A DNA stretch of 64,000 bases, taken from Shewanella sp. AS1 (GTDB lineage: Bacteria > Pseudomonadota > Gammaproteobacteria > Enterobacterales > Shewanellaceae). The stretch covers positions 186,001-250,000 of the forward strand of contig NZ_JAKCLJ010000001.1 of assembly GCF_021412565.1 (NCBI RefSeq). Reading direction: 5' to 3'. Below are positions 24,131-34,103 of this stretch, piece after piece. The stretch's first letter is position 1. Each line of letters begins with the position of its first letter. The position numbers and the translations under genes were made by a program. A model generated the notes under the pieces. The model searched no databases and was not told where the DNA came from. It worked only from the letters and a program-made list of their open reading frames with translations.

Positions 24131-27100
24131 ATGAGAGTGAAGACACTGGTAACCGCTGTCGCCGCGGCACTTTACAGTGCTGGTATGGCCCATGCAGCCG
24201 TTACGTTAAAAGATAAAGCTCATGTCATTCAGCCGCTTAAGTCGACTGCAGAGCAGATAGCTCAGTTCAATAATGACCTCAAAATACAAGCGCGCGCGAA
24301 TCTGCTGCAAGATGATGGTTTGAACGTACAGATCAACCGACAAAGCCGTAAATTTGTTGCCGAAGAGGAGATCACAGGCGAGCAGGTTTATATTGTCAGG
24401 CTGCATCAACAGCCGCTTGCCCAGGTGGGCGCAGCGCTGTTAGATGAGGGAAGCTCCCTTGCCAGAGGTGCACATAAAAAGGGCGATGGCAAGCTGTTCG
24501 TGGCGGGTAAGCCGGTTAATAACGCAGTGATGAGCTATCGTAGCCAGTTGTTGCAAAAGCAGCAGCAGGTGATTGCCGATGTGGCTTCCAGACTGGGTCA
24601 TCGCGAGGTTCGCCAGCAGTTTACCAATGCGGTTAACGGCTTCTCTATGACCATGACTCAAGAGGAAGCGCAGCGTGTTTCTCAGCTTGCGGGTGTGGCG
24701 TCTGTGCGCCGTTCCAAGACCTACGAGCTGTTATCGGATGCCGGTCCTGAGCTGATTGGCGCAGATAAAATATGGACCGGTAATGTGACCGAGTCAGTGC
24801 CTTATCAAGGTGAAGGGATTATTGTCGGTATCATAGATACAGGTGTAAATACCGACCATAGCTCGTTCGCCGATATTGGTGGCGACGGTTACGATCACAG
24901 CAACCCTTGGGGGCCGGGCCAATATGTAGGTGACTGTACTCTGTCTGGCTTCGAGAGCATGTGTAACGACAAGCTGATCGGCGTGCGCTCCTATCCTGTG
25001 ATCACAGATTATTTCACCAGTGGTGAATATGGTGATACCCGTCCAGCAGTGGGTGAGGATTATCAGGGGCACGGTACCCACGTAGCCTCAACAGCTGCGG
25101 GTAACGTCTTGTATGATGTTGATTTCCTCAACCGTTCTACCGATGCGGTTTCCGATGGTGTCGTGGTCAAAGAAGATCTTTTCCCACGCCTAAGTGGTGT
25201 GGCGCCTCACGCCAACATCATCTCCTATCAGGTATGTCATCCATCCAATGAGATCAATGGCGGCTGTCCTGGCGAAGCTTTGATCGCGGGTATCGAAGAT
25301 GCTATTAGCGATGGCGTTGACGTGATCAACTTCTCTATCGGCGGTCAGGATTCCCATCCTTGGTCTGATGATGTTGAGCTAGCTTTCCTCTCCGCCCGTG
25401 AGGCCGGTATTTCAGTTGCCGCGGCTGCGGGTAACTCGGGCCAGCCTCAAGGCTATCAAGAATACTTTGGCGCCATCGATCACGCCTCTCCCTGGTTACT
25501 CAACGTCGCGGCCTCGACCCATGCCCGTGAAGTCTTGGTTGAGTCCAAACTTATCGACCCTGTGGGCGGTCGAGAGATGCCGACATGGACTGAAATTGTG
25601 GGCGGCGCAATTAACACCTCCTCAGTGACGGGTCTGGTGGTTCAAGCGGCCGATTATGGTGACCGCTATTGTGGAACGCCATTCGCTGAAGGCACTTTCG
25701 ATCTGACTGATGCCAGCGGTAATCCAACGGACGTTATCGTGGTTTGTCAACGTAACGACTTGAACGACCCTAACGGTATTGCCCGTACTGCTAAAGCCGA
25801 CAACGTCAAGGCGGGCGGCGCCGATGGCATGATCATGTACAACTTCGCCAATGGTGACGCTATCGTTTCAACGGCGTCATACTCAGTCCCGACTGTGCAT
25901 ATCGAGAAAGAGGATTGGGATGGTCGCTGGGAAGATGATCTCAATGGTTATGGTCTGTATGACTGGCTCAGATATGGTAGCGATCATACGCTGACCATCA
26001 CAGAAACGACCATTGCCCGTGATATCGATCCCGAGCGTGCCGATTGGTTAGCGGCTTTCTCATCGCGTGGCCCAAGCTCTTCGACTCAAGAAGCCTTGAT
26101 CCCTGCGGTGGCAGCGCCGGGTGTCAGCATCTACGCGGCCTTTGCCGATGAGCATCCATTCCTGGCTGGTGCAGGTAGTGCCGACTTTGCTTTCCTCAGC
26201 GGTACGTCTATGGCATCGCCTCATGCGGCGGGTGCAATGGCACTGTTAAAGCAGGCAAAACCAACTTGGACAGCGACAGAGATCCAGTCTGCATTGGCGA
26301 TGACGGCTGAAAACAAAGTCCAATACCATCGCTTAAATGATGAAAATGGTGATGTGGCGTTAGCTTCTACTTACCGTGCCGGTACTGGCCGTATCAATGT
26401 GGCTAACGCGGTGAAAGCAGGCTTCGTGATGGACGAAACTGTCGAGAACTTTAAGGCAGCCGATCCTGAAAATGGCGGCGCAGTACACAAGCTGAATATT
26501 CCTCAGCTAGTGAATTTCGAGTGTAAGCCTAAGTGTCAGTGGATCCGTACCATCAAGGCAACCACGGCTGGCAGTTGGAGCGTGACCCATGATGACGTCG
26601 TCAACTGGGCGTTCGATTCACGCAGCCAAATGTCACAAAATGGCGTGACCATAAATGTCACCCCAAGCGAGTTCACCTTAGAAGCGGGCGAAAGCATGGA
26701 TATCCTGGTTGAAGCTTCAATCATGGATACCCAAGACTGGTTCAGTAACGCCGAGGTTGAGCTGCACTCTAACCTTATCTTCACTGAAACCAGCGGCGCG
26801 GCGTCAAAAGCCCACTGGCCTGTTGTGTTCAAATATGACATGAACGCTATGCCAGGTCGTTTAGGTGCAACGGCGCACCGTAACCAAGGCAATGCGGTTA
26901 TCAAGGGTATTAACTTACCTGAAGGTGACAATATTCATGGTCGTATCTTCGAGCCTGTGAAAGCCGAGGTGAAAACCATCACTCTGACTAAAGATGATGA
27001 TGGTAGCTTCCCATGGTCAAGCACGGCGGATCTAAGCGTTGCTATGAGCGAGCGTTTGGATGAGGCTACTCACGTTGAGATGATTGATGTACCAGCCGGT

Positions 27101-29476
27101 GCCCGTCGTCTGATTGTTGAATCATTTGGTACCACGCAAAGTGAGCTATCAGAGACCTTAGATAAAGGTAATCTCTTGGTTTATGTGGGTAAAGATTACA
27201 ACGGTAATGGTGAGGCCGATCCGTTCGAAGAGTTGTTATGTGTCTCTAGCCACATTCAATACAACAACTTCTGTAACATCAACCAGCCGGAAGAAGGTCA
27301 ATATTGGGCGATTTTCTACAACCCAAGAAAGGGTACTGCGCAGAATAATTACCTAAATTCTCCTACTGAAACCTTCCAGTTTGCAACCACAGTTGTGAGC
27401 GATACTCAAGCCTCTAATCTGAGCATTGATGTGCCAAGCAGCAATGGTAAAGACGCTGTTGATATCCAAGTGAACTGGAACATGCCAGAGATGGTTGCAG
27501 GGGACGTTTATTACTCGCTAATCGACTTCGGTACGTCTGATATCAACGCGGGTAACATAGGTAAAGTCGCCTTTAAGTTGACTCGTGGTGTAGACGATGT
27601 GCACTTAGATGTGCCGCAAACCGGTGCTGCATTGGGTGACCATGTGCCCTTCACCTTTGAAGTTCAACCGAACGACTCAGGCGTGGATCGTGCATTCACC
27701 ATCACTGCGGATATCCCAGCGGGTCTGAGTCTGGATGTTGAAGATGTATTGGCTTCATCGAGTGAAATCGTCACTGGTATTACTCTAGAAGAGGGCAAGC
27801 TGACCATTAGCGGTATTCAGCCAAACACGGCCGATATCGAAGCCAGTTACAATGTGACCACTAACTTAACTGATGCTATGTGTCGTACGCCTGACTTTGG
27901 TAACTCCAACCCAGGCGGCTATGTGGACTTAGAAGAGTTCCGTATCTACCCGACCATGAGTGGTTTTGCACCAGTTGAGTATGATGCTAATGGTCGTGCT
28001 ATCAATGGCAAAGACAACAATATCCTGACTCGTACCGGTATTGCGATTCCTGTGAGTGCCATCTTTGGCGGCACCTATGACAGCTTCCATCTGTACAACA
28101 ACTCAGATGATCTGAACGTAGGGAAACAAAACTCGCTAGATATCCGCGCACACGGTTCGATCTCACTGTGGGAAGGTCAGCCTTTCTTCTTCCCGTACCA
28201 TGATATCTACCCATACCAAAGCTTCCCATACGAATCTATCGGTATGATGTGGCGTGGTTTTGCGCCAACGGATCCAAGTGCTCCAAGAGCCATTATGGCG
28301 ACGCCGCTAGTGAATACTTACGCCGAGCGTTCAGGTATCACTATCGCGAGCACGCAAACCGGTTGGGGTATTTTGGAGTATGACGGTGCCCGTGGTTATA
28401 TTTCGGCAGGTCGTGATGCGAACCGTGTTTATCAGTGGGAAGAGCAAGATGATCGCTTCGATTTCGAGCTGATCTTCAACGTAAACACACGCCATGGCGA
28501 CGGTGAGTATGAGCTGTTTATGGCCTATGACAACCTGGATTTCGGCAGCCAAGGCGGCCGTGGTTCTGTGGGTCTGCAAGGCTTCAAAGGTGGCATCTAT
28601 TCACACGGCCCACTGAACAAGTACCTGGGTGAGCTGTATGCCTTCGATAACCTGGAACAAGCCCTGTCTGACGGTCTGGTGATCTGTTACGACTACGTGG
28701 GCCCTGAGTCTTCGCAGTTTGAAGTGACAGCTTGGACGAAAGTGAAACAGAGCTCTGCTGGCCAAAACCTAACGGTTAACGCGGTTAGCTCGGTAGAAGG
28801 CATGGCCGATATCAGCATGAGCCACACGGTTTCTGTTCCTTCAAACATCTCTATCGGTAGCATCATGGATCAAAGCGTTGATGAAAACACTCGTCTGGAA
28901 GGCATAGTTGTGATGTACGCCGATGAGCAAAACAGTGTTAATCAAATCACTGTTACTGGTGAAAACATCACGGCAGAAGTCAGCGGCCATACCTCAGGCA
29001 GCAGCTTCACCATCATTCCGAATACGGATTTCCATGGCGAAGTGGAAGTGACTGTGACAGTGAGTGATGTTGAAAACCCTGAGGATAAAGCCAGCACCAG
29101 CTTCATGCTGTCAGTGATCTCAGATGGCGTTGAGCCCTCGGATGATCAAGGCGAAGACCAGGGTGAAGATCAAGGTGAAGTTGACCAAGGCGAAGATGGC
29201 CAAGGTGAAGTTGACCAGGGCGATCAAGGCGAAGATCAGGGTGAGGATCAGAGCGGTGTCGATGCCGGCGATGATCAAGCAGGTGAAGATACTGACGACC
29301 AATCTGACGATCAATCTGACGATGAAGCCGACGATCAAGCCGATGAGCAGGCGAATCAAGGCAACGAGCTTATCGTTGAAGAGAAGTCCAGCTCGGGTGG
29401 TGCCTTAGGTGCATCGGCACTTGTGCTACTCATGCTTGCCGGTCTACGCCGTAAACTGCAGCTAAAGCGTAAATAG
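24131..29476 (+). CDS. Large secreted subtilisin-family (S8) protease with GlyGly-CTERM anchor
   Basis: This 1781-residue protein has a signal peptide (to about residue 23), an I9 propeptide-like domain (residues about 80-195), then an S8 catalytic domain with Asp236 (IVGIIDTGVN), His314 (GHGTHVAS) and Ser693 (LSGTSMASPHAAG). A PA-type insert lies between His and Ser (about residues 500-600). Long beta-rich regions follow, then a highly acidic repeat of D-Q-G-E units (about 1673-1740), and finally SSSGGALGASALVLLMLAG and a basic tail, the GlyGly-CTERM sorting signal cut by rhombosortase. It starts at ATG behind GAAGGA. It should act outside the cell or on the surface, degrading protein. No rhombosortase gene is in the window. 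Confidence 0.92.
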   Translation: MRVKTLVTAVAAALYSAGMAHAAVTLKDKAHVIQPLKSTAEQIAQFNNDLKIQARANLLQDDGLNVQINRQSRKFVAEEEITGEQVYIVRLHQQPLAQVGAALLDEGSSLARGAHKKGDGKLFVAGKPVNNAVMSYRSQLLQKQQQVIADVASRLGHREVRQQFTNAVNGFSMTMTQEEAQRVSQLAGVASVRRSKTYELLSDAGPELIGADKIWTGNVTESVPYQGEGIIVGIIDTGVNTDHSSFADIGGDGYDHSNPWGPGQYVGDCTLSGFESMCNDKLIGVRSYPVITDYFTSGEYGDTRPAVGEDYQGHGTHVASTAAGNVLYDVDFLNRSTDAVSDGVVVKEDLFPRLSGVAPHANIISYQVCHPSNEINGGCPGEALIAGIEDAISDGVDVINFSIGGQDSHPWSDDVELAFLSAREAGISVAAAAGNSGQPQGYQEYFGAIDHASPWLLNVAASTHAREVLVESKLIDPVGGREMPTWTEIVGGAINTSSVTGLVVQAADYGDRYCGTPFAEGTFDLTDASGNPTDVIVVCQRNDLNDPNGIARTAKADNVKAGGADGMIMYNFANGDAIVSTASYSVPTVHIEKEDWDGRWEDDLNGYGLYDWLRYGSDHTLTITETTIARDIDPERADWLAAFSSRGPSSSTQEALIPAVAAPGVSIYAAFADEHPFLAGAGSADFAFLSGTSMASPHAAGAMALLKQAKPTWTATEIQSALAMTAENKVQYHRLNDENGDVALASTYRAGTGRINVANAVKAGFVMDETVENFKAADPENGGAVHKLNIPQLVNFECKPKCQWIRTIKATTAGSWSVTHDDVVNWAFDSRSQMSQNGVTINVTPSEFTLEAGESMDILVEASIMDTQDWFSNAEVELHSNLIFTETSGAASKAHWPVVFKYDMNAMPGRLGATAHRNQGNAVIKGINLPEGDNIHGRIFEPVKAEVKTITLTKDDDGSFPWSSTADLSVAMSERLDEATHVEMIDVPAGARRLIVESFGTTQSELSETLDKGNLLVYVGKDYNGNGEADPFEELLCVSSHIQYNNFCNINQPEEGQYWAIFYNPRKGTAQNNYLNSPTETFQFATTVVSDTQASNLSIDVPSSNGKDAVDIQVNWNMPEMVAGDVYYSLIDFGTSDINAGNIGKVAFKLTRGVDDVHLDVPQTGAALGDHVPFTFEVQPNDSGVDRAFTITADIPAGLSLDVEDVLASSSEIVTGITLEEGKLTISGIQPNTADIEASYNVTTNLTDAMCRTPDFGNSNPGGYVDLEEFRIYPTMSGFAPVEYDANGRAINGKDNNILTRTGIAIPVSAIFGGTYDSFHLYNNSDDLNVGKQNSLDIRAHGSISLWEGQPFFFPYHDIYPYQSFPYESIGMMWRGFAPTDPSAPRAIMATPLVNTYAERSGITIASTQTGWGILEYDGARGYISAGRDANRVYQWEEQDDRFDFELIFNVNTRHGDGEYELFMAYDNLDFGSQGGRGSVGLQGFKGGIYSHGPLNKYLGELYAFDNLEQALSDGLVICYDYVGPESSQFEVTAWTKVKQSSAGQNLTVNAVSSVEGMADISMSHTVSVPSNISIGSIMDQSVDENTRLEGIVVMYADEQNSVNQITVTGENITAEVSGHTSGSSFTIIPNTDFHGEVEVTVTVSDVENPEDKASTSFMLSVISDGVEPSDDQGEDQGEDQGEVDQGEDGQGEVDQGDQGEDQGEDQSGVDAGDDQAGEDTDDQSDDQSDDEADDQADEQANQGNELIVEEKSSSGGALGASALVLLMLAGLRRKLQLKRK

Positions 29477-29593
29477 CATTAAGCGGAAGATAGGTTTGCT
29501 GGCGTAACAGGGAGGTCATGCCAGCTTTTTTAACACGAATTTCTCTAAGGAGATAATCAAGCTCAGCGACAAGGTGAGTCCTTGGGGAAATAT

Positions 29594-29639
29594 AAAAAGG
29601 CCGCAACTGCAGTTATCCCATGCAGTTGCGGCCTTTTTT
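29594..29639. terminator. Strong bidirectional terminator between the protease and formate dehydrogenase genes
   Basis: AAAAAGGCCGCAACTGCA and TGCAGTTGCGGCCTTTTT are near-perfect arms of a long stem with a nine-base loop, flanked by A and T tracts. It can terminate both converging genes. Confidence 0.9.
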
Positions 29640-29659
29640 ATTCCGCTTGCTTCTGAGGC

Positions 29660-32600
29660 TTAGACTTCTGCCAACTCAAGTTTAGTGACCTTAACGGCAC
29701 AGATCTTAAACTCAGGAATTTTTGCCACAGGGTCGAGGGCATTATTGGTGAGTTTATTAGCCGCTGCTTCAGCAAAGTGGAAGGGTAAAAATAGTACCCC
29801 AGCCTGAGCCCGTTTAGTCACAAACGCGGCAATATTGATTTCGCCTCTGCGTGTAGCTAGGGTGAGCATATCGCCATTTTCGATACCTAATCTATCGGCA
29901 TCGAAGGCCGACAGCATTACCCTTGGACTACCCAGTTGATTTAAGCCTTCTGTCTTACGGGTTAGCGTACCCGTGTGGAACTGCTCCAATAAACGTCCGG
30001 TAGACAGAATAAAGGGATAGTCCTCGCAGGGCATCTCAGCCGGTAAGCGATAATGAACTGGGATCATTACGGCTTTGCCACGGGTAAATTGCTGGCTATG
30101 CAGAATAGGCGTACCCGGATGGTCTTCACTCGGGCAGGGCCACTGGATCCCTTGATTGCCATTGACGCTATTGACATCGATACTCGCCCAACTTATACCA
30201 CGGTATTGAGGTGTGACCTGAGTGATCTCATGCCAGATCTGCTTTTCATCCTGATAATGCCAGTTACCGCCTAGTTGCTTGGCAATATCATTGATAATTT
30301 GCCAGTCTAGACGGGCCAGACCCGGTGAGCTCAGTGCCGCCTGCAACTGCTGAACCCGTCGTTCGGTATTGGTAAAGTGCCCCTGTTTCTCGGCAAAGCT
30401 GGCCGCAGGCAAGACCACATCTGCAAGTTGAGCCGTCTCTGTCATAAAGATATCTTGTACCACTAACAGCTCGGCCGCTTCCAATCCTCTGAGTACGTGG
30501 GCCTGATCGGGATCGCTCAGTACCGGGTTTTCACCCATCACATACAGGGCTTTGAGTTTGCCATGAGCCAGTGCATGCATCATCTCAGTGGCTGAAATAC
30601 CAGGGATGGAAGGCAGCTCGATTTGTCCCCATGCCTCTCTAAAGCGCTGTTGGATCAGCGGATCAGTGACTTTTTGATAGCCGGTAAAGTAGTTAGGAAG
30701 TGCGCCCATATCGCAGGCACCTTGCACATTGCTTTGGCCTCGAAGTGGATTAATCCCCGCACCACTCATACCAATATTGCCGCAAAGAAGTTGCAGATTG
30801 GCAATGGCGGTGACATTGTCATGCCCCGAGGTGTGCTGGGTGATCCCCATGGCGTAATAGATGGCTGTTTTCTTTGCTGTACCAATAAGTTGGGCTAGCT
30901 GCTGAATATCTTCGGCAGCGATGCCTGTGATGATGGTGGCATTTTCCAGACTGTAGTCTGGTTTCATCACCTCATCATAAAGTGCATCGAAGCCATCGAC
31001 TCGCGCCTGAATATAATCGAGATCATGCCACTCGTTAATAATGATCTGCTGCATCACAGCGTTGAGCAACATCACATCAGTGCCAGGACGTTGACACAGA
31101 TAAAGCTGAGCGCTGTCGGCGATACTGACTCGTTTAGGATCGACCACCACTAAGCGAGCGCCATGCTGCTTAATCGCCTGTTTGATTTTCGAGGCAATGA
31201 TAGGGTGCGCCGCCTCGGTATCTGACCCTAGAATAAAGATTAAATCTGAGTCTTTTATCGAAGGAATATCATTGGTCATGGCGCCGCTGCCAAGAGAGTC
31301 TTGTAGGGCACTGACAGTTGATGCGTGACACAAACGGGCACAGTGGTCGACATTGTTGGTGCCAATCACACTTCGCATTAACTTCTGGAACAGGTAGTTA
31401 TCTTCGTTAGTGGCCTTGGCCGAGGCTAAACCTGCAATGGCATTGCTGCCATGGTCGGCTTTAATTTGACTCAGTTTTTCACCAATAAATTGGATTGCTT
31501 CATCCCAACTGGCTGGGGTTAGCTCGCCATTTTTGCGGATAAGTGGCGTGGTTAAACGCTCTGTGCTGTTAATAAAGTCGAAACCAAAGCGGCCTTTGAC
31601 ACACAACATCCCTTCGTTGACTGGTGAGTCACTGTCGCCATTGACCTGAATGATCTTGTTGGTTAGCGGGTCGACACTGAGTTTAACCCGACATCCCACA
31701 CCACAATAGGTACAGATGGTTGAGGTCTCTTCGAGCTCAATCTTGCGCCCCTGGGATTTATCACGGGCATAGGTGAGGGCGCCAGTCGGGCAGACCTGTA
31801 CACAGTTACCACATTGTACACACTGACTGTCGGCCATGGAGGCATTAAAGCCAACCCGTGGCGCATTGCGGCGAATGTCGTTTTCGCCCTGGGGCAATGC
31901 CAGGTAGCTGTCTGACTCAAAGCTGATCACATTATGCCCGGACTGCTGGTGACACATGGCAACACAGGCGCCGCAGCTGATACAACGGTTGGGATCAAAA
32001 TTGATAAAGGGTGAACTCTTATCTTGCACAAAAGCTCTGTGCTCTTGACCATCAATGGCTTTACCATCGACACGATATTCGCTGGCGTAATCTCTTAACT
32101 GACAATCGGTATTGGCCTGACAGCCACATTCCAGACAACGGGCGGCTTCGGCCAGGGCAATATCTTCACTAAAGCCCAGTTCAATCTCGTTGAAACTACG
32201 ACGGGCGGCGAGGGCCAGTTCTGGCATCTTGGCTCTTGGTTGAGCGAATTTGTTCGGGAAATGGCTTAAATCTAAGGGTGCACTGGTGCGTTTTTCCGCA
32301 TTGAAAGGCTTAGGATTGATATCGCAGCTTAGCTCGCCGTCGATCAGTTTTTGAATCGATTGAGCCGCTTTTTTACCATCGGCAACTGCAGCAACTGCGG
32401 TTGCTGGACCTGTGCGTGAGTCCCCGAGGACAAACAGCTTTTCAATACCGGCAGACATAGTGTATTCACAGCCAGAGAAGGTGTTCCAGCGAGTAAGGGC
32501 AATTTCACCCACGCTGAGCTGGCTGTCAGGATCCGTCATGAAGCTCATATCCGGTGTCTGGGACACGGCTGGAATCACAGTATCGAAGGCTTCGGTAAAG

Positions 32601-33874
32601 GTTTCACCCGTGGCTTTAGGCGAGCGGCGACCCGAGGCATCGGGCTCACCCAGTGCCATCTTCTCGAAGGTAACAGAGCCGACTCGGCCTGTGCCATCGC
32701 TGTGGTTTTCTATTGGATTGGTCAGGAAATAGAAGTGCACACCTTCGTGCTCGGCTTCTTCAATTTCATAATCTTCGGCGGGCATCTCATCCCGAGTGCG
32801 GCGGTAGACTAAGGTCACATCTGCGCCTTCACGTAGCGCGGTACGGGCACAGTCGATAGCCGTATTACCACCGCCAATGACGGCCACTTTCTTACCTGTG
32901 GTGTAGTGCTTGTCTGTGCAGTGATCTTTAAGGTAATCCACCCCAAGATAACAACCTTCGAGATCCACACCGGGATAGTTCATCGGTACCGCTTTCTGGG
33001 CACCGATGGCCAGACACACGGCATCGAAATCGGCCACTAAGTCATTGAGGTGAATATCTACCCCCAGACGCGTGTTGGTTTGAATCTTCATGCCGTTTTG
33101 ACACAGGAGGTCGAGCTCTTGATCCAATATTGCCTTGGGTAGGCGATATTCAGGAATACCGTATCTTAACCAGCCGCCGGCCTTGGGCATGGATTCAAAG
33201 ACGGTGACCTCATGGCCAGCATTAGAGAGAAAGAAACCTGCACTGATCCCCGCAGGGCCACTGCCAACTATGGCGATTTTCTTGCCTGTTGGCGCCTGTT
33301 TTTCTGGCACATAGCTGTCGCCTTGCAGATCGATATCGGCGGAATGGCGTTTCAGCTGACGAATGGCGATTGGCTCATCCAGTTCGCCGCGGCGACAGGC
33401 CGATTCACAAAACGCCGGGCAGACACGACCAATGGATAAAGGCAATGGCAGGGTGTCTTTGATGATCTTCACCGCTTCGCTATGGTTTCCCTGGGCAATT
33501 TGGTACAGATAAGATTGCACATCCACGCCCGCAGGACAGGCTTGCTGGCAAGGGGCTTCACAATCGGCAAAGTGATCGCTTAGTAAGTGCTTCAATGATG
33601 CCTGACGAATTTTACTCAGGGCGGCAGAATGGGTGATCACCTCAAGTGGCTCACTGACTTGAGTGTCGCAGGCTTTTACTGTCTTGCGCTGGCCAGTGCT
33701 GTCGCTTACCTCTACATAACAGAGGTTGCAGCTTTGTTTATGCTGAGTTTGCTCGCTATTTTGTGTGTGATGGCAAAGATGAGGGATGGCGACGCCAGCC
33801 TTGATGGCGCAGGTTAGCAAGTTTTCACCTTTTGTAGCCTGGGCGATTTGACCGTCAAAACTGAGTTCTATCAT
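29660..33874 (-). CDS. Fused formate dehydrogenase: ferredoxin, GltD-like FAD module and Mo-bis-MGD catalytic module
   Basis: This 1404-residue cytoplasmic protein (no Tat or signal peptide) fuses several modules. Residues 1-80 are a [2Fe-2S] ferredoxin domain (Cys34, 49, 52, 69). About 100-600 is a glutamate-synthase-small-subunit-like FAD/NAD(P)H domain (IAIVGSGPAGISAG near 205 and VAVIGGGNTAID near 335). Two [4Fe-4S] ferredoxin motifs follow (CISCGACVAMC from Cys631; CVQCGNCVQVCP near 685). From 720 on is a molybdopterin oxidoreductase of formate dehydrogenase type: CTYCGVGC cluster site, Mo-ligand Cys849 in DHCARLCHAST, and a molydop-binding C-terminal domain. Cys replaces selenocysteine. 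It probably couples formate oxidation to NAD(P) reduction. The start follows AAAGGT. Confidence 0.88.
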   Translation of the reverse strand: MIELSFDGQIAQATKGENLLTCAIKAGVAIPHLCHHTQNSEQTQHKQSCNLCYVEVSDSTGQRKTVKACDTQVSEPLEVITHSAALSKIRQASLKHLLSDHFADCEAPCQQACPAGVDVQSYLYQIAQGNHSEAVKIIKDTLPLPLSIGRVCPAFCESACRRGELDEPIAIRQLKRHSADIDLQGDSYVPEKQAPTGKKIAIVGSGPAGISAGFFLSNAGHEVTVFESMPKAGGWLRYGIPEYRLPKAILDQELDLLCQNGMKIQTNTRLGVDIHLNDLVADFDAVCLAIGAQKAVPMNYPGVDLEGCYLGVDYLKDHCTDKHYTTGKKVAVIGGGNTAIDCARTALREGADVTLVYRRTRDEMPAEDYEIEEAEHEGVHFYFLTNPIENHSDGTGRVGSVTFEKMALGEPDASGRRSPKATGETFTEAFDTVIPAVSQTPDMSFMTDPDSQLSVGEIALTRWNTFSGCEYTMSAGIEKLFVLGDSRTGPATAVAAVADGKKAAQSIQKLIDGELSCDINPKPFNAEKRTSAPLDLSHFPNKFAQPRAKMPELALAARRSFNEIELGFSEDIALAEAARCLECGCQANTDCQLRDYASEYRVDGKAIDGQEHRAFVQDKSSPFINFDPNRCISCGACVAMCHQQSGHNVISFESDSYLALPQGENDIRRNAPRVGFNASMADSQCVQCGNCVQVCPTGALTYARDKSQGRKIELEETSTICTYCGVGCRVKLSVDPLTNKIIQVNGDSDSPVNEGMLCVKGRFGFDFINSTERLTTPLIRKNGELTPASWDEAIQFIGEKLSQIKADHGSNAIAGLASAKATNEDNYLFQKLMRSVIGTNNVDHCARLCHASTVSALQDSLGSGAMTNDIPSIKDSDLIFILGSDTEAAHPIIASKIKQAIKQHGARLVVVDPKRVSIADSAQLYLCQRPGTDVMLLNAVMQQIIINEWHDLDYIQARVDGFDALYDEVMKPDYSLENATIITGIAAEDIQQLAQLIGTAKKTAIYYAMGITQHTSGHDNVTAIANLQLLCGNIGMSGAGINPLRGQSNVQGACDMGALPNYFTGYQKVTDPLIQQRFREAWGQIELPSIPGISATEMMHALAHGKLKALYVMGENPVLSDPDQAHVLRGLEAAELLVVQDIFMTETAQLADVVLPAASFAEKQGHFTNTERRVQQLQAALSSPGLARLDWQIINDIAKQLGGNWHYQDEKQIWHEITQVTPQYRGISWASIDVNSVNGNQGIQWPCPSEDHPGTPILHSQQFTRGKAVMIPVHYRLPAEMPCEDYPFILSTGRLLEQFHTGTLTRKTEGLNQLGSPRVMLSAFDADRLGIENGDMLTLATRRGEINIAAFVTKRAQAGVLFLPFHFAEAAANKLTNNALDPVAKIPEFKICAVKVTKLELAEV

Positions 33875-34103
33875 TATGGTGACCTTTTAGAATCGTTTAT
33901 AAATCGCGATGTTCCATCATCTTGTGCTGTCTCGGATCTTAAGCATTTGCTTGATTATACTTTGCACCCTTTTCCCCACAGGTCTTAGAAGTGAGTATTT
34001 ATCCCGTTTTTGTGGAGGGTTTCACACTAGTATCCCCAGCTGGGATCTTGTGCAACTTATTAAACTGAAAAGTGTGACTTGAAACGATTAACAGATGGGG
34101 CGA

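Noticed and set aside
29120..29359. Frames on both strands within the acidic repeat of the subtilisin
   Set aside because: They are shadows of the repetitive D-Q-G-E coding sequence.
31328..31330. Possible selenocysteine codon in the formate dehydrogenase active site
   Set aside because: The codon is TGT (Cys), and the frame is open throughout, so no selenocysteine is used.
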